Positions 12,180-23,709 of a stretch of 64,000 bases of DNA are shown one piece after another. A program made the translations under genes and the position numbers. Origin of the DNA: Branchiostoma floridae (taxonomy: Eukaryota; Chordata; Leptocardii; Amphioxiformes; Branchiostomatidae); the NCBI RefSeq assembly GCF_000003815.2, contig NC_049987.1:17649959-17713958 (forward strand), in the 5' to 3' direction. Every line of letters starts with the position of its first letter. The first letter of the stretch is position 1. The notes under the pieces were generated by a model that made no database searches, was not told where the DNA came from, and was given only the letters and a program-made list of their open reading frames with translations.

Positions 12180-12685
12180 GAACCTTGAGCATAAGCCAAC
12201 ATTTCAATTTTGCATCTTCATGTTAGGTGTAGGTAGGGTTGTGGTAGGTAGAAAATGTGATTTTGGCTGTGGTTTTAAGTTCACAGTTGCACTTAAGTCC
12301 AGAATATACAATAATCAAAACACTGGTGTAGAGTTCCATTTTCAAAACCTTGAGCATAAGCCAAAATTGCAATTTTGTATCTACCTTGAAGGTTAACTGT
12401 AAATGCCTATTATTTTGTGGTAGGTAGAAAATGTAATGTTGGCAGTGGTTTTAAGTGCATTGCAGTTCATACTCAATCATAGTCCAGAATCTACAGTAAT
12501 TGAAACACCAGTGTAGAGTTCCCTTTTCAAATCCTTTTAATTTTGCCGTGCTTTGATTTTGTGGTAGGTAGAAAATGCGATGTTGGCTGTGGTTCACAGT
12601 TGCACTTAAGTCCAGAATATACAGTTATTGAAACACCTGTTACAAGTTCCATTTTCAAAACCTTGAGCATAAAATTTCAAAAATA
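12180..12685. repeat. Three-unit tandem repeat in FoxO intron
   Basis: The block TGTGGTAGGTAGAAAATG starts at 12240, 12416 and 12560 (spacing 176 and 144). Each is followed by CACTTAAGTCCAGAAT or similar, and AACCTTGAGCATAA recurs at 12181, 12346 and 12658. The units have diverged by point changes and indels. Confidence 0.7.
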
Positions 12686-13048
12686 AATTTTACTTTAAGT
12701 AGTTTAAAAAAATCGATCTGTATGACTTAAAAGATTGAGACTGGTAAGACAGAAATTAGCTAACACACCCATATGACCTCTGGAACAAAGAAAACTGTAG
12801 GACTTTAAATCCTCCAAAGGTCACAAAACGTAATCTTCGTTGATCTGGGATTTAGAAATGCCACTGGAGAGTTACTCAGTGCTTAGATGGGGGAAGCTGA
12901 AATCAGTGCTGTTTTTATCCTGATCCTAGCAAAAGTTCAAATGTCAGACATTTCTGGCTGCCCTGCCAAGATAAATAAACCCAGAAGCCTTCCCTGCAAT
13001 GACCCATGTAAACAACAGGATGATAGTGATACCAGCTGACTAATGTAG

Positions 13049-13229
13049 TACAGTGGAAGCCGCTTAATTGCACACCCTAGTATTTGCCAGTATATGTCGT
13101 GTAATTATCCGAATTGTGCAACAAAGCGAAGTTATTAAGCTGAACCGCACCACCATGGGATTTGGGGATTTCGTGCAACTAACAGAAGTTTGCGATTTTC
13201 CGGTGTGCAATTAACTGACTTCTACTGTA
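13049..13229. repeat. TA-target MITE, TTAATTGCACACC family
   Basis: Terminal inverted repeats: TACAGTGGAAGCCGCTTAA at the left, and the complementary CAATTAACTGACTTCTACTGTA-type end at the right, bounded by TA. A homologous element in reverse orientation is at 42732-42909. Length is 181 bp and it is non-coding. Confidence 0.7.
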
Positions 13230-13236
13230 CTTGGAC

Positions 13237-13790
13237 TAGGGGTGGGTACCAGTACTGAAAATTCAGGTACAGGTACAGTCCTTGACCAGATACTGTAAAT
13301 GCATTTAATTTTGAGAGGATTTAATTTTGCGGTAGCAAGAAAATGGGGTTTTTGCAGACTACATAGTCTCATACTGAAATGGAAAAAATGTTCACGGTGG
13401 TTTTGAGTTCACGGTGAAGTGGCCACAGCAAAAACCGTGAACATAAAACCACGGCAAACATTTCTGCATTTGCAGTAGTTTGAGAAAACTTGTGAATGGG
13501 CAATGCACTAAACGATGGTCCATTTCTCTACTTATATGGTGTTAGGGATTCTGTTTAGTAACTTCCACTGGCATTTTAAAATTCTATCTTTTTGTTAACA
13601 AAACTAACTGCCTCTAAACTGAAACTGTAGACTGTTGACTGTAGAAACTTTGTAAAAATGACTCTCCTTTGCTCTTGTTACTTTCTTGGACCATTAAGCG
13701 CCAAACAAGTGAATGCCTGCTGGTATAATCTGTTAATTATCATATAGGTCCGAAATCTGGTCCACTGATTTTTTTTTTCATCGAAAGGAT
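13237..13790. repeat. hAT-like MITE, interrupted and truncated
   Basis: Begins TAGGGGTGGGTACCAGTAC, the end found on the hAT-like copies at 34263 and 62187, and later matches their internal sequence (GGTCCATTTC; GAATGCCTG...TCTGTTAAT). The palindromic MITE at 13291-13477 is inserted inside. The right end is missing before the TA-target MITE at 13796. Confidence 0.6.
13291..13477. repeat. Palindromic MITE nested in a hAT-like MITE
   Basis: Starts TACTGTAAATGCATTTAATT and ends GCATTTGCAGTA, with internal arms GGATTTAATTTTGCGGTAG and AAAACCACGGCAAAC. It splits the hAT-like element that starts at 13237, so it inserted later. Confidence 0.65.
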
Positions 13791-13795
13791 CCTGT

Positions 13796-13977
13796 TACAG
13801 TCAAACCTGTCTATAGCGGCCACTCAAGGGACCGGACAAATTTGGCCACTATAGACAGGTGGCCTCTGTATAGAGGTGGCAACTTGTAAATAACATACCC
13901 AAGGGACCGACAAAAAGTGGCCACTATGGACAGGTGGCCCCTCTGTAGAGGTGGCCCCTAATACAGGTTTGACTGTA
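13796..13977. repeat. TA-target MITE, CAGTCAAACC family, copy 1
   Basis: 182 bp, bounded by TA, with ends CAGTCAAACCTGT and ACAGGTTTGACTG. The interior holds a tandem pair of about 74 bp (GGGACCG-ACAAA-GGCCACTAT-GGACAGGTGGCC). Nearly identical to copy 2 at 14511-14692, which suggests recent activity. A longer, more diverged relative is at 46240-46714. Confidence 0.8.
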
Positions 13978-13984
13978 GTTAATA

Positions 13985-14275
13985 AAGTCCTGACCACAAA
14001 CAAGGTTTTTAATTAGTTTAGCCTGAGGACCAATAAGAAGCCGCTTGTCTTAACATGCTGCAGTGATTGTGCAAGAAAAAAGTTGGTATGTTGGTAAGGT
14101 TCTTAATTAGTTTAGTTTAAGAACCAATGAGCTGTTGGCTTTGACACATTGAAAGAATCCTGTTGGTTAAAAATAGTCAAAACATGAACAAGGTTTTTAA
14201 TTAGTTTAGCCTGAGGTCCAATAAGAAGCCGCTTGTCTAAAACATACTGCAGGGATTATGTAAGATTGAAGTAAT
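13985..14275. repeat. 94-bp tandem repeat, three units
   Basis: AATTAGTTTA starts at 14011, 14105 and 14199, an exact 94-bp period. Units 1 and 3 are close (GCCTGAGGNCCAATAAGAAG); unit 2 is more diverged. Confidence 0.75.
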
Positions 14276-14493
14276 CCCTTTCAGATGGTCGCACCATTAA
14301 GAGCATTAATCCTGAATACTAGTGCCCAAGTATCAGTTACATGCACAAGTGCAGGCCAGATGTTCAGGTCCTGGACTTGCTCTGCACTTGAACTACTGTG
14401 CCTGCCCCAACCTGAACCTGCCCCACTAAGAAGGAGAAAGAAATCTTATAGTAGTTGCATTTGGCTGTAGCTCCTGAACTTGTTTTGGCATGA

Positions 14494-15008
14494 GGCCATG
14501 TTGATTTGACTACAGTCAAACCTGTCTATAGCGGCCACTCAAGGGACCGGACAAATTTGGCCACTATAGACAGGTGGCCTCTGTATAGAGGTGGCAACTT
14601 GTAAATAACATACCCAAGGGACCGACAAAAAGTGGCCACTATGGACAGGTGGCCCCTCTGTAGAGGTGGCCCGTATTACAGGTTTGACTGTATATGGATG
14701 ACATCCTCTGGGAATCTACAAACTTATACTATGCGAGCGAGCGAATAAAAGAAAAGTTTGGCCAAAAAAAAGTGCCTTCATTATGAAATCTAAGTTGTCA
14801 GGAAGGTTGAACAAATGACAACACACAGAGTATAGTATACCAAACAATTTCATTTTTGATCTTTCATTGAATGTAATGTTCTATGAGTATGACATTAGTA
14901 TGCGTTTTCTCATTTTGCAATCCATAGCATAAATTTGCTTATTTTGAAGCTGCTTTGTACGATTTAGAGTGTGGTTCAAAACTTTTTTTTTATAACATTA
15001 GTAACATT
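14494..15008. repeat. Harbinger-like MITE (GGCCATGTTGAT family), interrupted copy
   Basis: Starts GGCCATGTTGATTTGAC, is split at 14511-14692 by a TA-target MITE, and resumes TATGGATGACATCCTCTGGG. It continues with internal sequence shared with copies at 57951 and 60123 (GCGAGCGAGCGAATAAAAG; AGGAAGGTTGAACAAATGAC). The right terminal repeat is lost at the junction with the repeat at 15010. Confidence 0.7.
14511..14692. repeat. TA-target MITE, CAGTCAAACC family, copy 2, nested
   Basis: Same 182-bp element as 13796-13977, with perfect outer ends TACAGTCAAACCTGT and ACAGGTTTGACTGTA. Removing the element plus one TA restores GATTTGACTATATGG, the left terminal repeat of the host Harbinger-like MITE. 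Confidence 0.85.
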
Positions 15009-15009
15009 C

Positions 15010-15135
15010 TGTAATATTTGAAAATATTGAAATTTGAAACCATTGTCTATCGACTTGATATCCGTTAATACCCTGATTTAAAAAAAAACAACAGATATAG
15101 GTTATCCTGCAGATAAAGGTGAACTACTAGCATTA
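15010..15135. repeat. Partial copy of GTAACGCTA/ATCCGT palindromic MITE
   Basis: Contains ATTTGAAAATATTGA, a GATATCCGTTAATACCCTG block and AGATAAAGGTGAACTACTA, matching the 3' half of elements at 24208-24425, 25355-25576 and 47044-47256. Confidence 0.55.
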
Positions 15136-15620
15136 TAGTTTATACCCACGTAAGTGTAAGGACTCAGTAGAACATCGCAAAGCTATGAGTAAATTTCGCA
15201 TAAGTGACCACCTATTACATATAGAATCCGGCAGGCATAACCGTACTCCTTTAAATGATAGAACATGTAAATTCTGTGACCACTTGTATCTTGAAGACGA
15301 GACACATTTTTTACTAGAGTGTACATTATATGAATACGAACGCCAATCCCTATTTGATACTTTACAAATATACAATATCTGTAAGAAAATGTCAAAACAA
15401 GACTTGTTTAAGTACTTGATGTTATGCAAGGACGATCATGCTATCGACACAATATGTAAATATGTCTCCATGTGTTTCAAAAAGAGAGAAGAACATGTTT
15501 AAAACCATTGTAGAAGTCTAGTTTCTTTTTTCCTCTGCATCCATAAGACCATATGTGGTCCCTTTGTGCATTTAGCCCTCGGGCATGAATATGCAATAAA
15601 GATTATCAGTATCAGTAGGT
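15130..15620 (+). pseudogene. 5'-truncated LINE, C-terminal end of ORF2 and 3' UTR
   Basis: The frame reads KDSVEHRKAMSKFRISDH, then a Cys/His knuckle (RTCKFCDH...DETHFLLECTLYEYER), and ends at 15502. SKFRISDH-x-L-x-IE-G-R with C-x2-C and H-x4-C is the usual C-terminal tail after the reverse transcriptase of CR1/Jockey-type LINEs. The 3' end carries AGCCCTCGGGCA and GCAATAAAGATTATCAGTA. The copy lacks the reverse transcriptase and endonuclease. It lies in FoxO intron 1 in the sense orientation. Confidence 0.7.
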
Positions 15621-16280
15621 CAACTCAATGCGTGTTGAGGGTTTCCTATAGCTGAGGACACTGACTGACTGAGTATTCTATACATTCTATACTACGTATG
15701 CCATTTGAACCCCCCTCCCCAAATGCGGAAAAAGATATTGACCTCAACCTTTATTAGTTATCTAATGCGTCAAACTATATAGCATCATCTTTATTTAGTA
15801 TGCAAGACCCAGGATATGACGTCAGAGTTCTTGGATCCTTGTTTCTTTCATATCATGTTATCAAAGTTATATTTGGAATATTCTAGTTATTTTAACAACC
15901 TTGACCCCTTTACAAATATAGGTCGACATACATCGTTGATATTAGTCACTCCATATATAATATAGTGCTCAAAAATCAACAATATTTGTTTCTAGCATTA
16001 TTCATTTAAGTGTGTCATGTCCAGTGTTGTCTTTATTGGTGTAACGTTTATTGATCTTTCTACTTGTGTGTTGTATAATATTGTAGTCGTCAACACATTT
16101 TAGGAGGAACCTTTTACATGTATGTAGCAAAGTTAAAACTAAAGCATCTAATTTTAAGCCAGGGTTCTATTTTAGCATAAATGCTGTGTAATGGTATAGT
16201 GATGTAGGTGTGGAAGGGGAGGGAGGATGTCCCTTCCACAGTTAAGAGGTTTTGGAAAAAATTGAGGGAATCTAATGGCC
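15621..16280. other. FoxO intron, nothing recognised
   Basis: AT-rich intron sequence without a recognisable repeat, RNA gene or exon. Confidence 0.5.
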
Positions 16281-16640
16281 TTGATCATGTGGGAATACTA
16301 GTACTGAAAATCAAACATCTATTATCTCTTCTGTGTTTCAGAATTCCATCTGACACAACTTGTCCCTGCATATATATATAGCAGCTTGTTTCTATTTGTT
16401 ATAAACTATTTACTTTAACAGTTGCCTGCTTGATCATATAGGAATACTGAAAATGAACGATTTCTTCTCCTGTGTTTCAGAACTCCATCAGACACAACCT
16501 GTCTTTACATAGCCATTTGTTTGTTTGTTTGTTTGTTCTTAAACTATTTAACAATTGCCAATGGCCTTGTTCATGACATTTCTACTCTTTCCTGTGTTTC
16601 AGAACTCCATCAGACACAACCTGTCTCTGCATAGTCGCTT
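16281..16640 (+). repeat. Triplicated FoxO intron 1-exon 2 junction
   Basis: Three tandem units each contain CTGTGTTTCAG followed by the exon-start sequence AA(C/T)TCCATC-GACACAAC. Exon-like starts fall at 16342, 16481 and 16603 (spacing 139 and 122). Upstream, GATCAT-GGAATACT and GAAAAT-AA also repeat. The third unit is the real exon 2. Unit 1 would read N-S-I-stop. Unit 2 would read [14 protein letters not shown] and stop at 16574-16576. Confidence 0.85.
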
Positions 16641-18195
16641 CATCAGGGTGCAGAATGAGGGTACAGGCAAGAGCTCCTGGTGGATGCTCAACCCCGACGC
16701 CAAAGGCGGGAAGTCCCCGCGCAGAAGGGCCTCCAGCATGGACACCAACAACTCGAAATACGAGAAGAAGCGCGGTCGTGCCAAGAAGAAGGCTCAGGAG
16801 GCTCGGGAAGCCGCCGCAGCGGCCAACGCGGGTAGCCCCACCGGAAAGTGGCCTGGGAGTCCGCAGGACTCCAAGTCGGAAGGCGGCACTCCCAGCGGCG
16901 ACGGGAACCTCAGCGCGTCCACAGCCTCTCCGCTGTCTTTCAACATTTCCGACTTCAGGCAGAGGACGAGCTCGAACGCGAGCAGTTTGAGCGGTCGCCT
17001 CTCGCCGATCATGGGCCCCGATCTGGACGACGACAACCAGGTGCCGCCGATGTCCCCTGGTTGGTCCGACTTCGGCAGCAACAACAACCTGTCGTACGGG
17101 ACGTCCGACTTCCTCAACCAGTCCACCGATCAGCTCACCCAGTCCCTCCAACAAACCATGAAGCTGAATTCTCCGGACCAGCTCCTGGGTGATAGCGGTC
17201 TGAGCGGCATGAGCTCTATGGACAGTGTTGGGAGTCTTGGACTCGGCGGGTTCGATTCCCAGCCCGACCCGTTCATGAGAAGGTGCCACAGCGTTGGTAG
17301 CAGGGCGCAGCTCCCCTCCCCCAGAAGGCAGAACACGGGATACAGCACCCCGCCCCCATCCTTCAAGAGCCCGTTCTCGCCGGTCCAGGTCCCGCAGCCA
17401 GCCCACAGTCCCAACCAACAGCAAGGCAGTCTTCCCAGCGTCAACGCACCTCAGCAAGACCCTACGCAGTTCAGCTTGCAGCAGCTCTCGGACGTCATGC
17501 TGACGCAGACCGACCCCATCCTGACCTCCGGCGACCCCGTCATGTCCAGCGGGGACCCGCTCATCTCCCAGGGCAACCTGATGCTCCGACAGGACCCCAT
17601 GATGTCCGGCTGTCCCGACCAGGGCAGCCAGCTCAGCAGCCTCCTGCAGGGCACCGGGATGAGCTACGCCTTCCGACAACAACAACAACAACAGCTACAA
17701 CAACAACAGCAGCAGCAGCAACAACCACAACAACAACCACAGCAGCAGAATTATAACCTCGGCTGTGCCTTAAACCAGATGCTGGGGGGGAACATGGGTA
17801 TCATGGCGGGACAGTTGGCTCCGACACAACAACAGCAGCAGACCCCCCTCCCACAGATCTCTACCTTCGGCATGATGCACCAGCAGAGCCCTGCGTCCCT
17901 ACACCAGCAGGCCATGGCAAACTCCCAAGCCAACCAGCTCCTCTCCATGCATCAGGAGAAGTTCCCCTCCGACCTGGAGCTGGATATGTTCAGCGGTGGT
18001 CTGGAGTGCGATATGGACTCTATCATCAATACCGAGCTGATGGAGGATGGTGGCCTTGAGTTCAACTTCCAGCAGGACCCCAACAACCAGATGGGGTCGT
18101 GCGCGCCTACCTCTGCGGGAATGACCCAGTCGATGACGATGTCACAGACGCAAACCAACGCGGGAAGGTTAGGTTACCGAGAGACCGTGATCTAA
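16603..18195 (+). CDS. foxo: FoxO transcription factor, coding exon 2
   Basis: Encodes residues 157-686. It opens with the forkhead recognition helix [10 protein letters not shown] and wing ([10 protein letters not shown]). [11 protein letters not shown] carries the second Akt site (S201, human FOXO1 S256 equivalent), followed by the basic KKRGRAKKK nuclear localisation region (211-219). [11 protein letters not shown] gives the third Akt site (S280, S319 equivalent), followed by SGRLSPI. Further on are an LxxLL motif (LSSLL, 500-504), a glutamine tract of mixed CAA/CAG (about 514-537) and the C-terminal transactivation motif [19 protein letters not shown] (610-645 region). Total 686 residues against 655-673 in human FOXO1/3. 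The extreme C-terminus ([10 protein letters not shown]) does not resemble the vertebrate tail; AAG/GTTAGG at about 18165 could be an alternative donor to an unseen last exon. A single FoxO fits an invertebrate. Confidence 0.96.
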   Translation, partial: NSIRHNLSLHSRFIRVQNEGTGKSSWWMLNPDAKGGKSPRRRASSMDTNNSKYEKKRGRAKKKAQEAREAAAAANAGSPTGKWPGSPQDSKSEGGTPSGDGNLSASTASPLSFNISDFRQRTSSNASSLSGRLSPIMGPDLDDDNQVPPMSPGWSDFGSNNNLSYGTSDFLNQSTDQLTQSLQQTMKLNSPDQLLGDSGLSGMSSMDSVGSLGLGGFDSQPDPFMRRCHSVGSRAQLPSPRRQNTGYSTPPPSFKSPFSPVQVPQPAHSPNQQQGSLPSVNAPQQDPTQFSLQQLSDVMLTQTDPILTSGDPVMSSGDPLISQGNLMLRQDPMMSGCPDQGSQLSSLLQGTGMSYAFRQQQQQQLQQQQQQQQQPQQQPQQQNYNLGCALNQMLGGNMGIMAGQLAPTQQQQQTPLPQISTFGMMHQQSPASLHQQAMANSQANQLLSMHQEKFPSDLELDMFSGGLECDMDSIINTELMEDGGLEFNFQQDPNNQMGSCAPTSAGMTQSMTMSQTQTNAGRLGYRETVI

Positions 18196-21100
18196 CGGAC
18201 TCATGTAGCGATAGAGTGTTATGAAGAGTGCGACTGTGATTGCAGGTAGTAGGTAGATACCCTCCCCGATATCTTATTGGTTGATTCTAAGTTGGGTCAA
18301 AGGTCACAACTGATTCAAATTCCATAGTTTTCTTTCGACAAAATGAATATTTAGTTTCATGGCAACGGATTGAATACCTATCATTTTTGAGGGGGGAGCA
18401 TTCAGATTGTTCTACTTCTAGTTATTCCAGATTCAGTTGGGATATTTTAAACTAGTTTTTATGTGAGTTTTTGTTTTGTCTTCAGGTATGTTCGAATGAC
18501 CTCTGACCCAAAATGGCATCCGCCAATCCATAAACTAAGGTGCTTGGGTAGTCGTGACTGTAAAATCAGTTGCTGTCAGTGTCTTGTTTTTGTAAACCTG
18601 TCACAGGAAAAAAAAAAAGAATGATGTAGTCAAAGACTTTTCCACCTTTTCTATTTTTAACCACCAGAAACTAAAGGGCAAATGATATTTGTAAAGTGTA
18701 CATGTAATTTGCGAAGTGTTGGATATTAAGCATCACTCAACATGCACACGTTTCTAGGCATGTTGGTAAAGAAGCTTAGTCTTTGTGGTATCTACAATTG
18801 TGCAAAACAGTAATTGGACCGATTTGTGGCTTTAGTATTATGCAGATCAAGATATATAGAATTCAAAAGTCCTCGGAATGTCAGAGAAGTATGCTTTCTA
18901 TAAAGATTAGGAACATTTAGATTATGTTAATCTTTTGCAACGACTAGTCAGCCTTGCAGTGAAAGTAGCTATCAATTGTATTTGCAGTTTGAATTTTTGC
19001 ATCAGTACTAGTATTTGGTTAGGTTTGCTTCTTTCTTCAATCTTGACTTTAGCAACTGTTAGATTCTTGCATGTAATCCCAAGATTTTGACCAGAAAATA
19101 ATGAGACTGTGGAAAATATTTGGTTCCTGAAACATATCGTTTGTGCTTTGGACATGGCCAGTCATAGATTTTGAAGAAGCGACGGTTTTAACTGAAATTT
19201 CATAGTCGGTCATTTGTTTTTCGTTCTCTTTTTGTGGGCTTTTTTTTCCGCTATTTGCTTGCTATAAATGGTGATAAAATTTTCGAGAAGAAAACCTACG
19301 CAACCGAGATGCCTTTTTTTCTTTATCATATTTTTACCTGTTAAGCAAATTAGGTTCACCGGGAGAGCATGGAAAATCATTCCATAATCTTTGGAGAATT
19401 TATAACCATATTGTTCAGTAATTTTAGCAAAAAAACAATTTTTCAGATGACAAAGGTTTGTGGTTGTTAGAGGCAAAATTTGGCAAAGATCTTTCATGAG
19501 TAAGAGGGCTTTTTGTGTATGTGTTTCTTTGGATCCCTCCAGATGATTTTTAACCAGGGGATTTTGTGCGATCGGGTCTTTCAACTGTACATTTGCTACA
19601 AACCTTCTCTACGGAAACAAAAGTCAACGCTCTGCATGTCGGCAAGTTTTAAAGATGTTTTTGATTGTAGTCTTGTGTACTATCAGCTCTTGACAGACAT
19701 TTAAGATTCTGATATCGTTTCAAGCAACTGTGGTTTTGAGAGCCAGTGGTCTCTAATTTCTAGAGTTGCTGTTTCCATGTGTGCGTGTTTGGACTCGAGC
19801 TATGTCGTTGTAAGAAAGGAGTTTCCAACAGTTTCCGCCAAGCGCTGCATTTGTTATTGTGAGGGCAAATCAAAGGGTCGCGAGGAAACGCGATCAGCCA
19901 GGAATCTGTGATAAACACTCTGCCTGTATCTTAGCCCAAGCAGATGGTAGGTCAGAGGTCACAGCACTTGCTAGGAGGAAACATAGCAGCAGATTTGCAC
20001 TGCTAGGAGGAAAGATAGCAGCAGATTTGTATCATATCAGGATGTACATGTGCAGAACTTTGGCTTTATTGTGAAAAAAGAAAAGACTTAAGAGGTGCTC
20101 CGAATGTATATAGTCCCACAAAAGACTGATGATGTGTTTTTACACTGTAATTTGATAAAAGAAAATTAGACATGTAGGTTTGGATGAAAACCTGACTGAA
20201 AAATTGTTTTACTGAAGTGTGCATATTGTTGTGAATCTGTTAGTTGTTTACACGTGCCATTCTTATGTTTGGTTTAGGATAGATTGTGTTTAGTCCGAAC
20301 GTCTGCACCTAGGTGGTCATTCTCATGTTTATTGAGAAAGAGTCGAAGAAGGAATGGAATTTTTTTTTTGTAGAATGAAGCAAATGCCAAATTATTTTGA
20401 GTGTTTGCTGGAAATGATTAAATAAACAGGCAAACTTAGTCTGTTTCATCAACGGTTCATACCAATATGCACAAACTCTCCACAATTAGACGTACAATAG
20501 ATCAGAAGGAAAGTATGTGTAGTTTAGGCTTTTAGCAAGAATCCAGGCAAAAATGAGAAAAAGAAATTAGAAAAAAAAGATGGAGCTGAAAAGGAAGACC
20601 AGTCCATCATCAGATTGGAATTATGTTGATTTGCATTGTAAATAATGTATAAATATATTTTGTATGAAAGCTTATAATCAAGTTGGATTTTTCTGCAGCT
20701 TTTGACAGTTTGAAACTTTGAATCAGTGTGTCCAGTTGTGTACTAGGTGCTCAGCTTTTTTTTTCTTGAATAACCAAGTTCATATCATATGAAACTGTTT
20801 TCCCTACAAACTATCCACAGCTGTGCTTGAGATTCGGTGCTAACAATTCACCATGGCACAAATTTTAAAACAGAAAGACAAACCGAAAGATGAAAACCAG
20901 GGGTTTTGAAAGAAAGTTTGGAATTTGGATGTTTGAAAACATCCTCTACCTCAACGATGAAGAAAAAGACATTCAAGGTGCTATGCGAATTTCAGTTGTA
21001 TTCCATGCTATTTGTTATCGTTCTGTTTCAAATTTCTTTGTCCCATCAGTTTTCGGGGATTGGTTTACAGAAAGAAATATGAAAGAAAGCACAGCTTTAT

Positions 21101-22085
21101 AAGCCAACCGTTTCTCGAGTTTGAAAACTCGCCGGTATCAGAAAAATGTGAGGGAAACCGAAGTTTGGAAATGGGAAAATAGCTTTTGTATGGAAGAATT
21201 TTATGACTAGTTTCACCACTTTAAACCCTATGGGAACAGTAACTGACACTGACTGCTGTGAGGATTTTGATTGACAAGTACATTGGACAACATGTTTTGA
21301 TGTTGTGTACTCCTCTTTTTATACTGGAAGTTTTGTGTCCTGAAAGTGGCCAAAATGACAATGGATTGAAAAGTTGATAGTCCTAGGACAAACAAAAAAA
21401 TGTAAATATTAATACGTCAGGTTAAATCTTGGTGCCAGTGCTTATGATATCTTTACATACATGTAAATCTCCGGCTATTCTACTAATCAATATTTTTGCA
21501 TAAAGATTTCATAATTCGGGAGAGAACACCTTGTAGTAGTCCTTTGACGTGCTATCTCTGGGACGGTGTGACAAAAGTATATTTTTGTTAATTCTTACCA
21601 GAATTGTAGAGAGAGGGAAAGAGAGAGAGAGAAAAAGAAGAGTTGTTACGATCTGGAACGTTTTATCTGCTGCTTTTTCGAAATGTTTAACAGCACTCAT
21701 TATGTACGAAGTGTTCGTGTAAAAAGACGCAGATATAACACACAACTGCAATTTGTGCCACAATTAACGTACCTTTAATTAAACAAGACTCTAGTTAATT
21801 AACACATTACCTTGATGCATGTTTTCTCCTTTTTATGTAGAGTATCCCATTTTAGTTACCTAAGATAAAAAAAAAGAGTTGACGAATTTTTGTATTGTTG
21901 TAATTTTGCTGACCTAGCCTTGATAAGTTTTTGATTGTAATAAGAGTAGTTGATAGGAGAAAGTGGAAACCTTGTACATAATTGCTTTCTTACCTGATAT
22001 GTGTAATTTACCACCACCTGCTGGGTGGCAGACAGACTGAACGTGTCATTCATGAATATTCATCTATTAAAGACATGAAGATGTC
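18196..22085 (+). other. Probable FoxO 3' UTR and downstream flank
   Basis: No coding region is seen. AATAAA at 20421-20426 and ATTAAA at 22066-22071 are candidate polyadenylation signals; long 3' UTRs are usual for FoxO genes. A 32-bp direct repeat (GCTAGGAGGAAACATAGC-type, starts 19970 and 20002) and a TTGTTTAC octamer (20244-20251) lie inside. The extent is inference. Confidence 0.45.
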
Positions 22086-22547
22086 ATGACCTTGCTCGCC
22101 TTCTTCATTGGTTCTGTCTGTTTGATTCCTCTCCAAGCAGATATCCCACATTGTATAATATGTCCGTAGTTAGTTTTCCTAAGGTTAAGACCTGTTTCGC
22201 CGTCAGAATCCCGGATGGCGATTCAACAATTCCGTGGCGTACCGTCTATGCACCAACTGGAATTCTGGGTCTGCATGCCCCTTTTCATTAGGCATAGGCA
22301 GCCTATTTTGAATTCCTGTAATTCGTGGACAACATACAGACCCTCACTGGATGGCACCCCTGCAAAGTAAATGATTGTGATAACTGCTGATCCCATCCCA
22401 TAGTTTGTCCCTTACAAAATGCTTACAAGTCCAGAAGATATACATAAGTTATATACAATGTATGCAACATTAACTTTACATTGTATCTAACTAGCCTGGA
22501 GACCAGCCTTGTTAGCTTTGGTCTGCTCCCAACAGTTGCTACCTTAT

Positions 22548-22660
22548 TAGCCTGGTATCCAGCCGTATTATAGCTCCCAAGTCTCTTCTGTCCTTTCCGC
22601 CAAGGTGGAGTGGATGGAAGAGATTCGGCAGCTATAATACCGCTGGATTTCAGGGTAAGC
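22548..22660. repeat. Hairpin repeat
   Basis: Left arm ATCCAGCCGTATTATAGCTC and right arm AGCTATAATACCGCTGGAT are near-perfect reverse complements. The loop contains AAGTCTCTTC/GAAGAGATTC, extending the pairing. Confidence 0.6.
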
Positions 22661-23709
22661 CTTGTAAGCTTTCGTCCGCTCCATGGGTAGCAACTGTCAT
22701 GAAGGGACCAAACTATAATTTCAAGCTAAAAAGCTAACAAGTCTCAATTCCATGCTAGAGGCCAACTGTGTGCATTGACACATAATCGGATGATCACTCA
22801 GCTTCTCAAGCAATTTGCGGTTAATCATGGTATTGCACCAATACAAAAGCAAATGCTAAAACAATTTGGCTTGAGCATTGACGTCCGCATCTACTAATCC
22901 TATTGTTCAGTTACAAATAGAGCTAGGGCATTGATATTGTTATGATGCTGACGCAGTTTGACCTGGCATTGTGAAAAATGGCAAAGGTGACATGTCGACG
23001 TCAAGTCAGTATCATTACTGATGTATTCCAGACATGCGGACGTCATTGATACTGTAAATTCATAAATTTTTATGGAGACTTAAATTCGCTGTTTTCAGTT
23101 GCAACACTTCTTGACAGTACAGTACTAAATACATTTGTACAATGGAAATGCACATTTGTGGTGATGGCATGGCGAAATTTTAAAAGAGTGTAAACAAAAG
23201 GTCCTATCACATTTTAACCGCTCAAAGTATGAAATAATTATGTAACGTTAAATGTGGAAATACAGTGCGGTAGATTTCAATTATACAGATGCCTTATCCA
23301 GATTACTAGTATTTCCTCTTTTAATGCTCTAATATTGCTAAATTGCTAGGTATTCTAACTGGTGAATGCTATATTATGACTGATAATGTTGACCCTTTCC
23401 TATTACAGTATTGTTGAAATCCTACCACCAAAAAGAAACGCAGTATAACTGTGCCGGAGCCTTTACAGTCGGTACTACATACATGTACATGATTGATCAG
23501 CAGTTGGACATGTCATGGCATGTCTTTGTCTCTGGTCATTCTCAAAGTGCTCTACTAGATAACAATCTCTAACACAAACGACAGTGATAAATTGGCATGT
23601 GCTGCCATTTCTTTTTAATTGTGCCAAATTACTTGATAAATTATTTGTGGACCAATTGTCCACTGACTCCTGATGACACAACGCAGACCATTTTAGGAGA
23701 TTGACGACA

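Larger units (their letters stand above)
2453..16602 (+). other. FoxO intron 1 (14.15 kb)
   Basis: Donor AAG/GTAAGA, acceptor TGTGTTTCAG/AACTCC. The interval 2453-7050 holds no clear gene or repeat apart from a short TA-dinucleotide run (3249-3264). The rest is dense in small transposons, tandem arrays and a LINE fragment, listed separately. Exact FOXO-type octamers GTAAACAA lie at 2918-2925 and 4004-4011. A GC-richer patch at 4960-5260 contains TCTCGCGA and a heat-shock-element-like GGAATATTCTAGA. No other coding exon was recognised. Confidence 0.85.

Noticed and set aside
16582..17691. 369-residue open frame antisense to FoxO exon 2
   Set aside because: It lies entirely over conserved FoxO coding sequence, is low in complexity (Val/Ala/Gly/Arg) and arises from the GC-rich, CAG/CAA-rich sense strand.
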